From the NCBI RefSeq assembly GCF_028475105.1, contig NZ_CP116936.1, forward strand, positions 6,075,501 to 6,139,500: a stretch of DNA of 64,000 nucleotides, read 5' to 3'. The position numbers were made by a program, and so were the translations under genes. Source of the stretch: Micromonospora sp. LH3U1. GTDB lineage: Bacteria; Actinomycetota; Actinomycetes; Mycobacteriales; Micromonosporaceae. This document shows, piece after piece, positions 51,355-59,586 of this stretch. Below the pieces are notes generated by a model. It saw only the letters and a list, made by a program, of their open reading frames with translations, was not told the DNA's origin and did not search any database. Positions within the stretch are counted from its first letter, which is position 1. Each line of letters begins with the position of its first letter.

Positions 51355-51918
51355 TCACTGTCCGAGAGTGCGGTAGCGGAGGTGTACGACGCCGTTTCGG
51401 AATCGGCGCTCATCGAGGAGCTCGAGGTTGGCGCGCATGCCGGTCGGCAACCCCGGCTTGCCGCCGCCGACGACAACGGGGCAGACGATCAGCTGGCACT
51501 CGTCGACCAGCCCGGCCTTGAAAGCCTGCGTCGCAAGGTTGGCACCTCCTACGGTGAGATCGCTGCTGGCCGTGGCCTTCAGTTCGTGTACTGCGGCGGG
51601 GTCGAAACGGCGTTCGAGTCGGGTGTCGGCAGTTGACACCGCGGGAAGGGTCGTGGAATACACGACTTTGCTCGCCGCCTGCCAGGCGTTCGCGAAGTCG
51701 GCCGTGAGGTCGGACTGCGCGGCCAGAGCGGTGTCGGTCTCCCAGACGGCCATCGTCTCGTACAGGCGCCGCCCGTAGAGAAGCGTGCCCACGGACCGCA
51801 GGAGGTCGGTGTGGAACGCGAATACCTCGTCGCCGAGTGGAAACCAGTCGAACGCGCCGCGTTCGTCCTCGATGTAGCCGTCAAGCGACACGTTCGTCAC
51901 GTAGATCAGCTTTGCCAT
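51355..51918 (-). CDS. Dihydrofolate reductase-like (RibD C-terminal) protein
   Basis: A 187-aa RibD_C/DHFR-fold protein, probably an NADPH-dependent reductase of unknown substrate. The start K-L-I-Y-V-T-N-V-S-L-D-G-Y-I-E, the L-L-Y-G-R-R-L-Y-E-T-M region near 47 and the V-G-G-A-N-L-A nucleotide motif near 122 are typical of the YyaP/YwjB group. It lies 2 nt after the SRPBCC gene and is the third gene of an ArsR-SRPBCC-DHFR operon. Confidence 0.85.
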   Translation of the reverse strand: MAKLIYVTNVSLDGYIEDERGAFDWFPLGDEVFAFHTDLLRSVGTLLYGRRLYETMAVWETDTALAAQSDLTADFANAWQAASKVVYSTTLPAVSTADTRLERRFDPAAVHELKATASSDLTVGGANLATQAFKAGLVDECQLIVCPVVVGGGKPGLPTGMRANLELLDERRFRNGVVHLRYRTLGQ

Positions 51919-51920
51919 GC

Positions 51921-52412
51921 CTATACCTCTCGATGATTAGCTGCAACAGCGTGGACATTCATCAGCCTGGCGTCCAGCTTGGTGAACGCCTGGCGCCAAC
52001 CCTCCTCGCTGGGGCGCGCCAGATGTTCGGGGAGCCACTGGCGGATCTCGAGTCGCGTCCGTCCGTCCGCCTCGTCGTGGAACTCGACCCGGAGTCTCGT
52101 CTCGAACGGCTCGATGCCCTCCTGCAGACGGCCACCGACGTGCATGACGCCTTCGAGCAGTTCGCCGTCGGCAACGTCGGTGAGGTCGACGTGGATGTGC
52201 ACGCGAAGCTCGGGTTGGGCTGCACTGACCTCCGTCCACCGTTGAAAGCCGCCGGGGCGTACGTCGAACTCGATCTCGTCGCGCGGTAGTGAGTTGCCGG
52301 TCGGGCCCCACCATGCCGCCAGGTGGTCGGGATCGGTGAAGGCCCGGTAGACGAGCTCCCGCGGCGCGTCGAACACGCGGGAGATGACGAGCTGTGGAGT
52401 TTCCGTTTTCAT
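51921..52412 (-). CDS. SRPBCC/AHSA1-family protein
   Basis: A 163-aa START-like (AHSA1) small-molecule-binding fold. The signature I-S-R-V-F-D-A-P-R-E-L-V-Y-R-A-F-T-D-P-D-H-L-A-A-W-W-G-P sits at 10-37. Ligand unknown. ATG 52412 overlaps the ArsR stop by 4 nt. ArsR-AHSA1 pairs are common in actinobacteria, where the pair is thought to sense and handle a small hydrophobic compound. Confidence 0.88.
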   Translation of the reverse strand: MKTETPQLVISRVFDAPRELVYRAFTDPDHLAAWWGPTGNSLPRDEIEFDVRPGGFQRWTEVSAAQPELRVHIHVDLTDVADGELLEGVMHVGGRLQEGIEPFETRLRVEFHDEADGRTRLEIRQWLPEHLARPSEEGWRQAFTKLDARLMNVHAVAANHREV

Positions 52413-52783
52413 TCGAGCTCCCTGGGGTCGTCGGCCATCCGGTCCGTTGCCCGTCCGGCGGCCTGCACCGCGGCAAGGTGGGCATCGAGGCGGGTGAGGG
52501 ACGAGTCCCAGAACCGCCGGTAGCGCTCGATCCAGTCGGCCGCCTCGCGCAGCGGGGCAGATTCGAGGTGGCTCGCGCGCCACTTGCCCGACCGCGACCG
52601 CGAGATGAGCGCGGCGCGCTCGAGCACTTTCAGGTGCCGTGACACCGCCGGCATCGAGATCGACAGAGGAGCGGTGAGCTCGGTGACCGTGGCGTCGCGT
52701 TCGGCCAACTCGGCGATGATCGCCCGTCGAGTCGGGTCGGCGAGCGCCGAGAACACCGCGCTGAGCTGATCGGTGCCAGCCAT
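52409..52783 (-). CDS. ArsR-family transcriptional regulator
   Basis: A 124-aa winged-helix repressor. The start D-Q-L-S-A-V-F-S-A-L-A-D-P-T-R-R-A-I-I and the recognition helix S-M-P-A-V-S-R-H-L-K-V-L belong to the SdpR/AHSA1-linked ArsR group; no metal-binding Cys-x-Cys motif is present, so the signal is probably not a metal. First gene of the three-gene operon, with a perfect palindrome 14 nt upstream of its start that is the likely autoregulatory operator. Confidence 0.9.
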   Translation of the reverse strand: MAGTDQLSAVFSALADPTRRAIIAELAERDATVTELTAPLSISMPAVSRHLKVLERAALISRSRSGKWRASHLESAPLREAADWIERYRRFWDSSLTRLDAHLAAVQAAGRATDRMADDPRELE

Positions 52784-52796
52784 CGGAAGGGCCCTT

Positions 52797-52818
52797 CACT
52801 TAACCACTATGTTAAGTG
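52797..52818 (-). promoter_or_regulatory. Operator of the ArsR-SRPBCC-DHFR operon
   Basis: A perfect inverted repeat CACTTAAC-6 nt-GTTAAGTG immediately upstream of the ArsR gene, the size and AT content expected of an ArsR operator. It would block transcription when bound. Confidence 0.65.
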
Positions 52819-52969
52819 TATTGAGACGCGAGCGAGGTTGTCAACGGATGGGTCGCCAGGCCGGCTTGGTCCCGCCGCCGACGTGCCGCCAAACGACCTG
52901 CGGCAAGACGGTGTCCGCTTCTGCGGCAATGGGCGCGACTCGCACCAGGGACCTGTTCGGCAGAGACAG

Positions 52970-53009
52970 AAGGGTCCCCTCCCGACGGCGTTGTCGGTAG
53001 GGGACCCTT
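52970..53009 (-). terminator. Terminator of the peptide-transporter operon
   Basis: Outer arms AAGGGTCCCCT/AGGGGACCCTT (52970-52980 with 52999-53009) plus an inner CCGAC/GTCGG stem, 17 nt past the binding-protein stop. Confidence 0.75.
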
Positions 53010-53026
53010 CTTGCCTGCGGTGTGAC

Positions 53027-54769
53027 TTACGGCTTGACGTGCGCGTTCACGAACGACGGGTAGCCGAAGACGCTGGAGATGAAGACCCCGCCAGCCTTGG
53101 ACCCGTGCACGTTGTAGGCCACGTCGACGAAGAGAGGCACCACCGGGGCGTGCTCTTTCATGATCCGCTCGTCGAGCTTGGCCCACTCCGGGCCCTGGTC
53201 GGCCGGGGCCAGCGCCAGGATGCGGTCCATCTCGGCGTTGATCGTCGGGTCGTTGAAGAACGCGCTGTTGCTGTTGCCCTCGGCCTTGATGGTGCGGCCG
53301 TCGTAGAGCACCGGCAGGATGGAGGCGCCGCTGGGCCAGTCCGCCGCCCAGTTACCGATGTACAGGTCCCAGGGGTTGTCCTTCTTCTTGGTTTCGTCGA
53401 GCTTCGCGTCGTCCGAGATGTTCCGCAGGGTGATCTTGAAGCCGGCCCGCTCCAGGTTGGCCTTGAGCTGGGCACCCTCCTGCTGCTCGGTGGTGTTGTC
53501 GGCGACACCGAGGACCAGTTCCGGCGTCTGCCCGCCAAGCAACTCCTTGGCCTTGGCGACATCGCCGTTGGGGCCCGCCGGGTACGCCTCGTACGCCTTG
53601 TAGCCGATGGTGGCCGGCGGCATGAGCGTGGTCAGCGGCGCGGCGACGGTCTGACCGCCGAGCGCCTTGATCATCCCCTCCCGGTCGATGGCGTAGTTGA
53701 GCGCCTGACGGATCTTCAGGTCCTTGACCCGCTGGTTGTTGATCACCAGCTGGTTGGCGCTGGGGGTCGGCGAGAGAATGCTGCGCGACTTCAGCGAGGC
53801 GTCCCCGGCCACCCGGGCGACAAGCGATGCCGGCACCGCGTTGAAGGCGAGCGCGCTCTGGTCGGCGCCGTTGTCGGCGATCACCCGGTTGTTGGCGGCG
53901 TCCGCGGTCGGGCCGAAGCTCCACACGAACTGATCCGGGTACTGGTGCCGGACCGGGTCGGTGTTCGGGTCCCAGTTGGGGTTGCGGTCCAGGGTGATCT
54001 GCACGCCGACCTGGTTCTTGGCGACCTTGTAGGGGCCGGACGAGAACGGCTGCTTGTCCAGGTTGACGCCGGTGTCCTTGTCCGCCGGCAGCGGCGCGGT
54101 GGTCGGCAGCGAGACCGCGAACGGCAGGTCACAGCGGGGCTTGGCGAACTCGAAGCGCAGCGTCTTGGCGTCCGGCGTGCTCAGGCCCGGCGGCAGCGAC
54201 GTCTTGTTCTTCTTGAAGTCCCACTTGGTGTCGAACTGCGGGGTGTCGGCCAGCCACTCCTGGATGTAGGTCGGGCCGCCGGAGAGATCCGGGTCGAAGG
54301 AGCGGGCGATGCCGTACGCGATCTCCTTGGAGGTGATCGGGCGGCCGTCCTCGAATTTCACCCCGTCCTTGACCTTGAACTCCCAGACCTTGCAGTCCTT
54401 GTTGACGTTGGTGCCCGGCGTCTCCGCCAGGTCGCCGACGAGGACGAGGCCGCCCTTGCCGTCGTCCTTCCAGGTGGTCAGATAGCGAGCGAAGAGCGGG
54501 TTCGTCATCAGGCCCGCGAACGAATACGTCCGCTGCGGGTCCAGGTGGGAGATCGGCGTCTCCCGGAGGATGGTGAAGGTGCCGCCCTTCGCGGCCCCGC
54601 TCACCTCGGCCGCCGGACCCTGCGAGTCCTTGGGGTCGGTCGCGATGACCCCGGTCTGCGTCCGGTCGGTGTCCACCGTGGTGCCCTCGCCCGTGTTCTC
54701 CGAGCACGCACCCAATGTGACAACCAGAGCGATCGCGCCGCCTGCGGCGGCCGCTACGCGTAGTCGCAT
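53027..54769 (-). CDS. dppA: Peptide ABC transporter substrate-binding lipoprotein
   Basis: A 580-aa SBP_bac_5 family lipoprotein. Signal peptide with lipobox L-G-A-C at about 19-22, then a Thr/Gly/Ser linker; the oligopeptide-binding fold includes Y-S-F-A-G-L-M-T-N-P-L-F-A-R-Y-L and W-E-F-K-V-K-D-G-V-K-F near 110-150. It is last in the operon, with its own 145-nt upstream gap, which may allow extra binding-protein synthesis. Substrate probably di- or oligopeptides, unproven. Confidence 0.88.
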   Translation of the reverse strand: MRLRVAAAAGGAIALVVTLGACSENTGEGTTVDTDRTQTGVIATDPKDSQGPAAEVSGAAKGGTFTILRETPISHLDPQRTYSFAGLMTNPLFARYLTTWKDDGKGGLVLVGDLAETPGTNVNKDCKVWEFKVKDGVKFEDGRPITSKEIAYGIARSFDPDLSGGPTYIQEWLADTPQFDTKWDFKKNKTSLPPGLSTPDAKTLRFEFAKPRCDLPFAVSLPTTAPLPADKDTGVNLDKQPFSSGPYKVAKNQVGVQITLDRNPNWDPNTDPVRHQYPDQFVWSFGPTADAANNRVIADNGADQSALAFNAVPASLVARVAGDASLKSRSILSPTPSANQLVINNQRVKDLKIRQALNYAIDREGMIKALGGQTVAAPLTTLMPPATIGYKAYEAYPAGPNGDVAKAKELLGGQTPELVLGVADNTTEQQEGAQLKANLERAGFKITLRNISDDAKLDETKKKDNPWDLYIGNWAADWPSGASILPVLYDGRTIKAEGNSNSAFFNDPTINAEMDRILALAPADQGPEWAKLDERIMKEHAPVVPLFVDVAYNVHGSKAGGVFISSVFGYPSFVNAHVKP

Positions 54770-54914
54770 GAAGTACCTCCTTCACCCATGTGCCGTGCGG
54801 TCCGTCGGGGCGAGAACCGCCGACGTCCCGAGGATCGTAAGGAAGAAAACCTACGGATTGTGTAACAGTTGTTGATAAATTTCGCCATCGGTGGGTGTGG
54901 CGGACACCCGGACG

Positions 54915-55901
54915 TCAGCGCAGCCGGACCCGGGGGTCGATGGCCGCGTAGAGCAGATCGACCAGCACGTTCGCCAGCACCACGAAGACGGCCGCGATCA
55001 GCACGGTCGCCATGATGGTGGGCAGGTCACCGGAGCGCACGGCGTCCACCGCCGTGCGACCCAGTCCCTGGATGCCGAACGTCGTCTCGGTGATCACCGT
55101 GCCGCCCAGCGCCCCACCCACGTCCAGTCCGGCGATGGTCACCACCGGGGTGATCGCCGCGCGCAGCGCGTGTCGCCCGTACACCTTGGGTTTGGCCAGG
55201 CCCTTGGCCCGCGCGGTGCGGACGAAGTCCTCCGACAGCGTCTCCAACATCTGCGCCCTTGACAGCCGGGCGTAGATGGCCGAGAAGAGGAACGCCAACG
55301 CCACCCAGGCCAGCACGAGCCCGCTGGCCCACTTCGCCGGATTGTCGAAGAGGGAGGTGTAGCTGGGCACCGGCAGCAGCCGCAGGTTGTAGACGAACAC
55401 CAGCAACAGGACCGCGCCCACGAAGTAGAGCTGCAACGAGGCGCCGGTCAGCGAGAAGCCGATGGCCACCCGGTCCAGCCAGGTGCCACGTCGCAGCGCG
55501 GAGACCATGCCCAGGCCGACCCCGAGCAGCAACCAGAGGATCGCCGCAGGGATCACGATGCTCAGCGTTACCGGCAGCACCCGGGCGATGGTGTCCGAGA
55601 CGGCCTCGTTGGTGACGTACGACCAGCCCAGGCAGGGCGCGTCGCACCGGCCACCCTGGGCGCTGCCCAGGTCCCGACCGGTGACGATGCCCTTCATGTA
55701 ACCGGCGTACTGGCTGATCAACGGGTCGTTCAGGCCCAACTCGGTGCGGACCCGCTCCAGCCGCTCCGGGTTGCAGTTCTTCGGGCACATGCCGGTCACC
55801 GGGTCGCGTGGCAGGGCGAAGAACATCAGGAAGGTCAGCACGCTCACCGCGAAGAGGGTCAGCGTGGCCGAGAAGAGCCGCTTGATCAGAAATCGCGCCA
55901 T
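54915..55901 (-). CDS. dppB: Peptide ABC transporter permease DppB-like
   Basis: A 328-aa permease with about six transmembrane segments. The start F-L-I-K-R-L-F-S-A and a long extracellular loop after TM1 are typical of the DppB/OppB subunit; the EAA-type loop near 225-240 reads R-T-A-R-A-K-G-L. Lies 9 nt after dppC. A cysteine pair (M-C-P-K-N-C) lies in the external loop. Confidence 0.88.
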   Translation of the reverse strand: MARFLIKRLFSATLTLFAVSVLTFLMFFALPRDPVTGMCPKNCNPERLERVRTELGLNDPLISQYAGYMKGIVTGRDLGSAQGGRCDAPCLGWSYVTNEAVSDTIARVLPVTLSIVIPAAILWLLLGVGLGMVSALRRGTWLDRVAIGFSLTGASLQLYFVGAVLLLVFVYNLRLLPVPSYTSLFDNPAKWASGLVLAWVALAFLFSAIYARLSRAQMLETLSEDFVRTARAKGLAKPKVYGRHALRAAITPVVTIAGLDVGGALGGTVITETTFGIQGLGRTAVDAVRSGDLPTIMATVLIAAVFVVLANVLVDLLYAAIDPRVRLR

Positions 55902-55910
55902 GATTTCCCC

Positions 55911-56918
55911 CTACCGGGACGACTTCGGGTCGAGCGCGTCACGCAACGCGTCGCCGAAGAGGTTGAAGGCGAACACCAGCGCGAAGATCATGATGCCCGG
56001 GAAGAACACGTAGGCCGGGTCGGTCTGGAGGAAGTCCAGACTGTCGTAGATCATCCGGCCGAAGCTCGGAGTCTCGTCGCTGAGACCGACACCGATGAAC
56101 GAGAGCGCGGCTTCGCTGGTGATGAACTGCGGCACCGCCAGGGAGAACGACACCAGGATCGGTGCCCAGATGTTCGGCAGCAACTGTCGGAAGATGATGT
56201 GCCCCAGCCCGGCGCCGCTGGCCTTGGCGGCCTCCACGAACTCCCGTTCGCGCAGCGCGATCACCTGCCCGCGTACCAGCCTGGCCGTGCCGGTCCAGCC
56301 GAAGATGGCGAAGACGGCGATCAGGACGCCCACCCCGAAGGCCGACGACACCTGCCCCCGCTCGCCATAGAAACGCAGCGTCAGCGTGGGGGTCAGCGCC
56401 AGCGCGATGATCAGGAACGGCATGGCCAGGGTCAGGTCGGTGATCCAGGTGATCACCGCGTCGAGCCAGCCACCGAGATAGCCGGCGAGAGCCCCGAGCA
56501 CGACGCCCATCGTCGCGGTGATCAGGGCCGCGGCGAACGCGATGAACAGCGAGGTCCGCAGCCCGTAGATCAATCGGATGAAGATGTCCCGACCCAGGTT
56601 CGGCTCGAGGCCGAACCAGTGGTCCCCGGTGACGCCGCCGGCGTAGCCCAGCGGCATGCCGAAGCCGTCCAGCAGGTTCTGGAACTGCTCACGCGGGCCG
56701 ATCCCGTAGACCATCTCGATCAGCGGGGCGGCCAGCGCCAGCAGCATGAAGAAGACGAGTAGCACGCCGCTGACCAGGGCCGTCCGATCGCGGCGCAGCC
56801 GCAGCCAGGCGAGCTGACCGGGCGAGCGGCCGACGACGCCCTTCGCCGCGGGCTCGCCCCCGCCCGCGCCGGACTCGATCTCGGCCAGCGCCACACCCTC
56901 CACCGGGGACAGGCTCAT
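55911..56918 (-). CDS. dppC: Peptide ABC transporter permease DppC-like
   Basis: A 335-aa permease with an extended cytosolic N-terminus (about 45 residues, Gly/Glu-rich), then six transmembrane helices. The EAA loop reads E-F-V-E-A-A-K-A-S-G-A-G near 235-246. Start ATG 56918 has AGGAGG upstream and overlaps the dppF stop (ATGA). Confidence 0.88.
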   Translation of the reverse strand: MSLSPVEGVALAEIESGAGGGEPAAKGVVGRSPGQLAWLRLRRDRTALVSGVLLVFFMLLALAAPLIEMVYGIGPREQFQNLLDGFGMPLGYAGGVTGDHWFGLEPNLGRDIFIRLIYGLRTSLFIAFAAALITATMGVVLGALAGYLGGWLDAVITWITDLTLAMPFLIIALALTPTLTLRFYGERGQVSSAFGVGVLIAVFAIFGWTGTARLVRGQVIALREREFVEAAKASGAGLGHIIFRQLLPNIWAPILVSFSLAVPQFITSEAALSFIGVGLSDETPSFGRMIYDSLDFLQTDPAYVFFPGIMIFALVFAFNLFGDALRDALDPKSSR

Positions 56919-57925
56919 GACGACACCTCCTCGACGACCTGGGCAGTCGACCCCGCGGGTTCCGGGAAGTGACACGCGGTGGCCTGTCTGCCCCCGTCGC
57001 GTGGGACCAGCGCAGGCTCCTCGGTGGCGCAGATGTCCTGCGCCTTCCAGCAGCGGGTGCGGAACCGGCAGCCCGACGGCGGGTCGAGCGGGGTGGGAAC
57101 GTCACCGGTCAGCCGGATCCGGCCCGCCGCGCCGAGCTTCGTGACATCCGGGATCGCCGAGAGCAACGCCCGGGTGTACGGGTGCTGTGGGCGCTCGTAG
57201 ATGTCCGCCCGATCGCCGATCTCCACGATCCGACCCAGGTACATCACCGCGACCCGCTGGCAGAAGTGCCGGACCACGGCCAGGTCGTGCGCGATGAACA
57301 CGAACGCCAGGCCAAGATCGCGTTGCAGGTCGCGCAGCAGGTTGACGACCTGCGCCTGGATCGAGACGTCCAGCGCGCTGACCGGCTCGTCCGCGACGAT
57401 GAGCTTGGGCCGCAGGGCAAGCGCACGGGCGATGCCGATGCGCTGGCGCTGCCCGCCGGAGAACTCGTGCGGGTACCGGTTGTAGTGCTCCGGGTTCAAC
57501 CCGACCAGTTCCAGCAACTCCTGCACCCGGGCCTTGATCCCACCCGGCGGCTTGATCCCGTTGACCTGCAACGGCATCGCCACGATCCGGCCGACGGTGT
57601 GCCGGGGATTCAGGGACGCGTACGGGTCCTGGAAGATGATCTGAAATTCCTGGCGCAACGGCCGCAACTCCCGGCGGCCGGCGTGGGTGATGTCCCGCCC
57701 GTCGAACTCGATGCTGCCGCTGGTCGGCTCCAGCAGCCGCACCAGCATCCGGCCGGTGGTGGTCTTGCCGCAGCCCGACTCCCCCACCAGGCCAAGCGTC
57801 TCGCCCGGGCGCACGTCGAAGTCGAGCCCGTCCACCGCCTGCACCAGGCCGGTGGAGCGCAGCCCCTGGCGTACCGGGAAATGCTTGGTCAGGCCGCGTA
57901 CCCGCAGCAGTGGTTCATCGGTCAT
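56915..57925 (-). CDS. dppF: Peptide ABC transporter ATP-binding protein DppF-like
   Basis: A 336-aa ABC ATPase. Walker A is G-E-S-G-C-G-K-T-T near 48-56, signature F-S-G-G-Q-R-Q-R near 154, Walker B L-I-V-A-D-E-P-V-S-A-L-D near 175. The C-terminal oligo_HPY region contains three cysteines (C-R-F-R-T-R-C, then A-T-E-E-P upstream of A-C-H-F-P), typical of peptide-transporter ATPases. ATG 57925 overlaps the dppD stop. Confidence 0.9.
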   Translation of the reverse strand: MTDEPLLRVRGLTKHFPVRQGLRSTGLVQAVDGLDFDVRPGETLGLVGESGCGKTTTGRMLVRLLEPTSGSIEFDGRDITHAGRRELRPLRQEFQIIFQDPYASLNPRHTVGRIVAMPLQVNGIKPPGGIKARVQELLELVGLNPEHYNRYPHEFSGGQRQRIGIARALALRPKLIVADEPVSALDVSIQAQVVNLLRDLQRDLGLAFVFIAHDLAVVRHFCQRVAVMYLGRIVEIGDRADIYERPQHPYTRALLSAIPDVTKLGAAGRIRLTGDVPTPLDPPSGCRFRTRCWKAQDICATEEPALVPRDGGRQATACHFPEPAGSTAQVVEEVSS

Positions 57926-59046
57926 CGGGCCACCCCCACGGATGCGATGTCCTCGGCGTAGAGCGCGGCGCGCTCATCGGCACCCAGGTGGCACGCGACC
58001 AGGTGGTCGGCTGAGCCCGCTTCGCCGGTTGAGCCCGCCGGGCGCAGCTCGGGGACCTCGGTGCGGGACCGGTCGCCGTTGCGGTCCGCGTAGCGGCAGC
58101 GCGGGTGGAACGCGCAGCCGGGAGGCAGGTTGATCAGGCTGGGCGGGTTGCCCCGGATCGGCAACAGGTCCGCGTCCGCGTCGCCGTGCAGCGACGGCAC
58201 GCTGGAGAGCAACCCCCAGGTGTACGGATGCTGCGGCGAGCGGAGCACCTGCTCGACGCTGCCCCGCTCGACGGCCCGACCTCCGTACATGACCAGCACG
58301 TCGTCGGCGACCTGGCCGACGACGCCGAGGTCGTGGGTGATCAGGATGATCGCGGAGTGGAACTCGGCCTGTAGGTCGGCGAGGAGGTCCAGGATCTGCG
58401 CCTGCACGGTGACGTCCAGCGCGGTGGTCGGTTCGTCGGCGATCAGCAGCGCCGGGTCGTTGACCAGGGACATCGCGATCATCGCCCGTTGGCGCATGCC
58501 GCCGGAGAATTCGTGCGGGTACTGGTCGAAGCGGCGCGCCGGTTGCGGGATGCCGACCCGGTCCAGCATGTCGACCGCTCGCTGGCGGGCCTCCCGCCGG
58601 TTGGCCTTCGGGTGGTGCACCCGGTACGCCTCGGCGATCTGCCGACCCACCGTGTAATAGGGGTGCAGCGCCGACAGTGGATCCTGGAAGATCATCGCCA
58701 TGTCGCGGCCGCGCAGCCGGCGTACCTCCTCGTCGGGGAGGCCGACGACCTGCCGGCCGCCGACGGAGATCTCCCCGGTGATGGTGGTCCGCTTGGTGTC
58801 GTGCAGGCCGAGGATGGCGAGCGAGGTGACGCTCTTGCCGGAGCCGGACTCGCCGACGATGCCGAGGGTGCGGCCCCGCTCGACGGCGAACGACACCCCG
58901 TCGACCGCGCGCACCACACCGTCCTCGGTGTCGAACCGCACCCGCAGGTCACTCACCCGCAGGTAGGCGTCCTCGTTGCCGCGCTGCGCCGGCACGGCGG
59001 GATGGTCGTCCGGTTCCCCGGACGGCGCCGGATTCGAGCTGTCCAC
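57922..59046 (-). CDS. dppD: Peptide ABC transporter ATP-binding protein DppD-like
   Basis: A 374-aa ABC ATPase, first gene of the operon. Walker A is G-E-S-G-S-G-K-S near 70, signature F-S-G-G-M-R-Q-R near 184, Walker B L-L-I-A-D-E-P-T-T-A-L-D near 203, then the C-terminal oligo_HPY region (P-G-C-A-F-H-P-R-C). Start GTG 59046 follows GGGAGG; longer open frames through the repetitive upstream DNA are spurious. The operon order D-F-C-B-A is the reverse of the common A-B-C-D-F. Confidence 0.9.
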   Translation of the reverse strand: MDSSNPAPSGEPDDHPAVPAQRGNEDAYLRVSDLRVRFDTEDGVVRAVDGVSFAVERGRTLGIVGESGSGKSVTSLAILGLHDTKRTTITGEISVGGRQVVGLPDEEVRRLRGRDMAMIFQDPLSALHPYYTVGRQIAEAYRVHHPKANRREARQRAVDMLDRVGIPQPARRFDQYPHEFSGGMRQRAMIAMSLVNDPALLIADEPTTALDVTVQAQILDLLADLQAEFHSAIILITHDLGVVGQVADDVLVMYGGRAVERGSVEQVLRSPQHPYTWGLLSSVPSLHGDADADLLPIRGNPPSLINLPPGCAFHPRCRYADRNGDRSRTEVPELRPAGSTGEAGSADHLVACHLGADERAALYAEDIASVGVAR

Positions 59047-59586
59047 GGCCGCCTCCCTCAGTGACGAAGAGAACTTACAGGAAAGTCCCGAGGGTGAAAA
59101 TAAGCTACAAAGTCGGCACCTGTCAGCGGGCCAGAGCGTAACGAGTCGGCATCGGCCTGAACACCCCTCACCTCGCCATCCACGCCCATTCATGCCGCGC
59201 GCCGCGCGCCGCGCCGCGCCTCGCGCCTCGCGCCTCGCGCCTCGCGCCAAGATCTTCACAACATCCCCGAAGTTGCTGCCTGAGGCGCGGCGGAGGCAGC
59301 AACATCCCCGATACTGCGCGAATCTTGACGACGAACACCGCCCCCGACAGACCGGAAGCGGAGTTTGGGGCGCCCCCCGCCGCCAAGGTCACTCTCGAAC
59401 CAGGATCTAGTGGCATCACCGACGCGCCGATACCACTACATCCAAGATCGAGCGCGATCTTGTAACTCAGCTGAGTTATCTGCACCACCCCCGATGCGCC
59501 TTGCCTGCGACGGCAGGGACTGCCGCGACTCAGGGGCGATCAGGTGAGGTGCAGATGGCCGTGGCAGTGGCCGAAGCCCCGCCGCT
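59047..59586. other. 540-bp gene-free region with repeats and hairpins
   Basis: Next to dppD is AT-richer DNA (about 59070-59110) suited to its promoter. From about 59193 to 59250 there is GC-only low-complexity sequence, including four copies of the heptamer CGCGCCT. A 10-bp stem (59271-59280 with 59293-59302) and a 12-bp direct repeat CAACATCCCCGA (59259 and 59299) follow. Then come a hairpin CAAGATCG/CGATCTTG (59443-59450 with 59455-59462) and the perfect 16-bp palindrome TAACTCAGCTGAGTTA (59463-59478). ATCTGCACC (59478-59486) recurs inverted at 59548-59556. No credible ORF. Confidence 0.6.
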
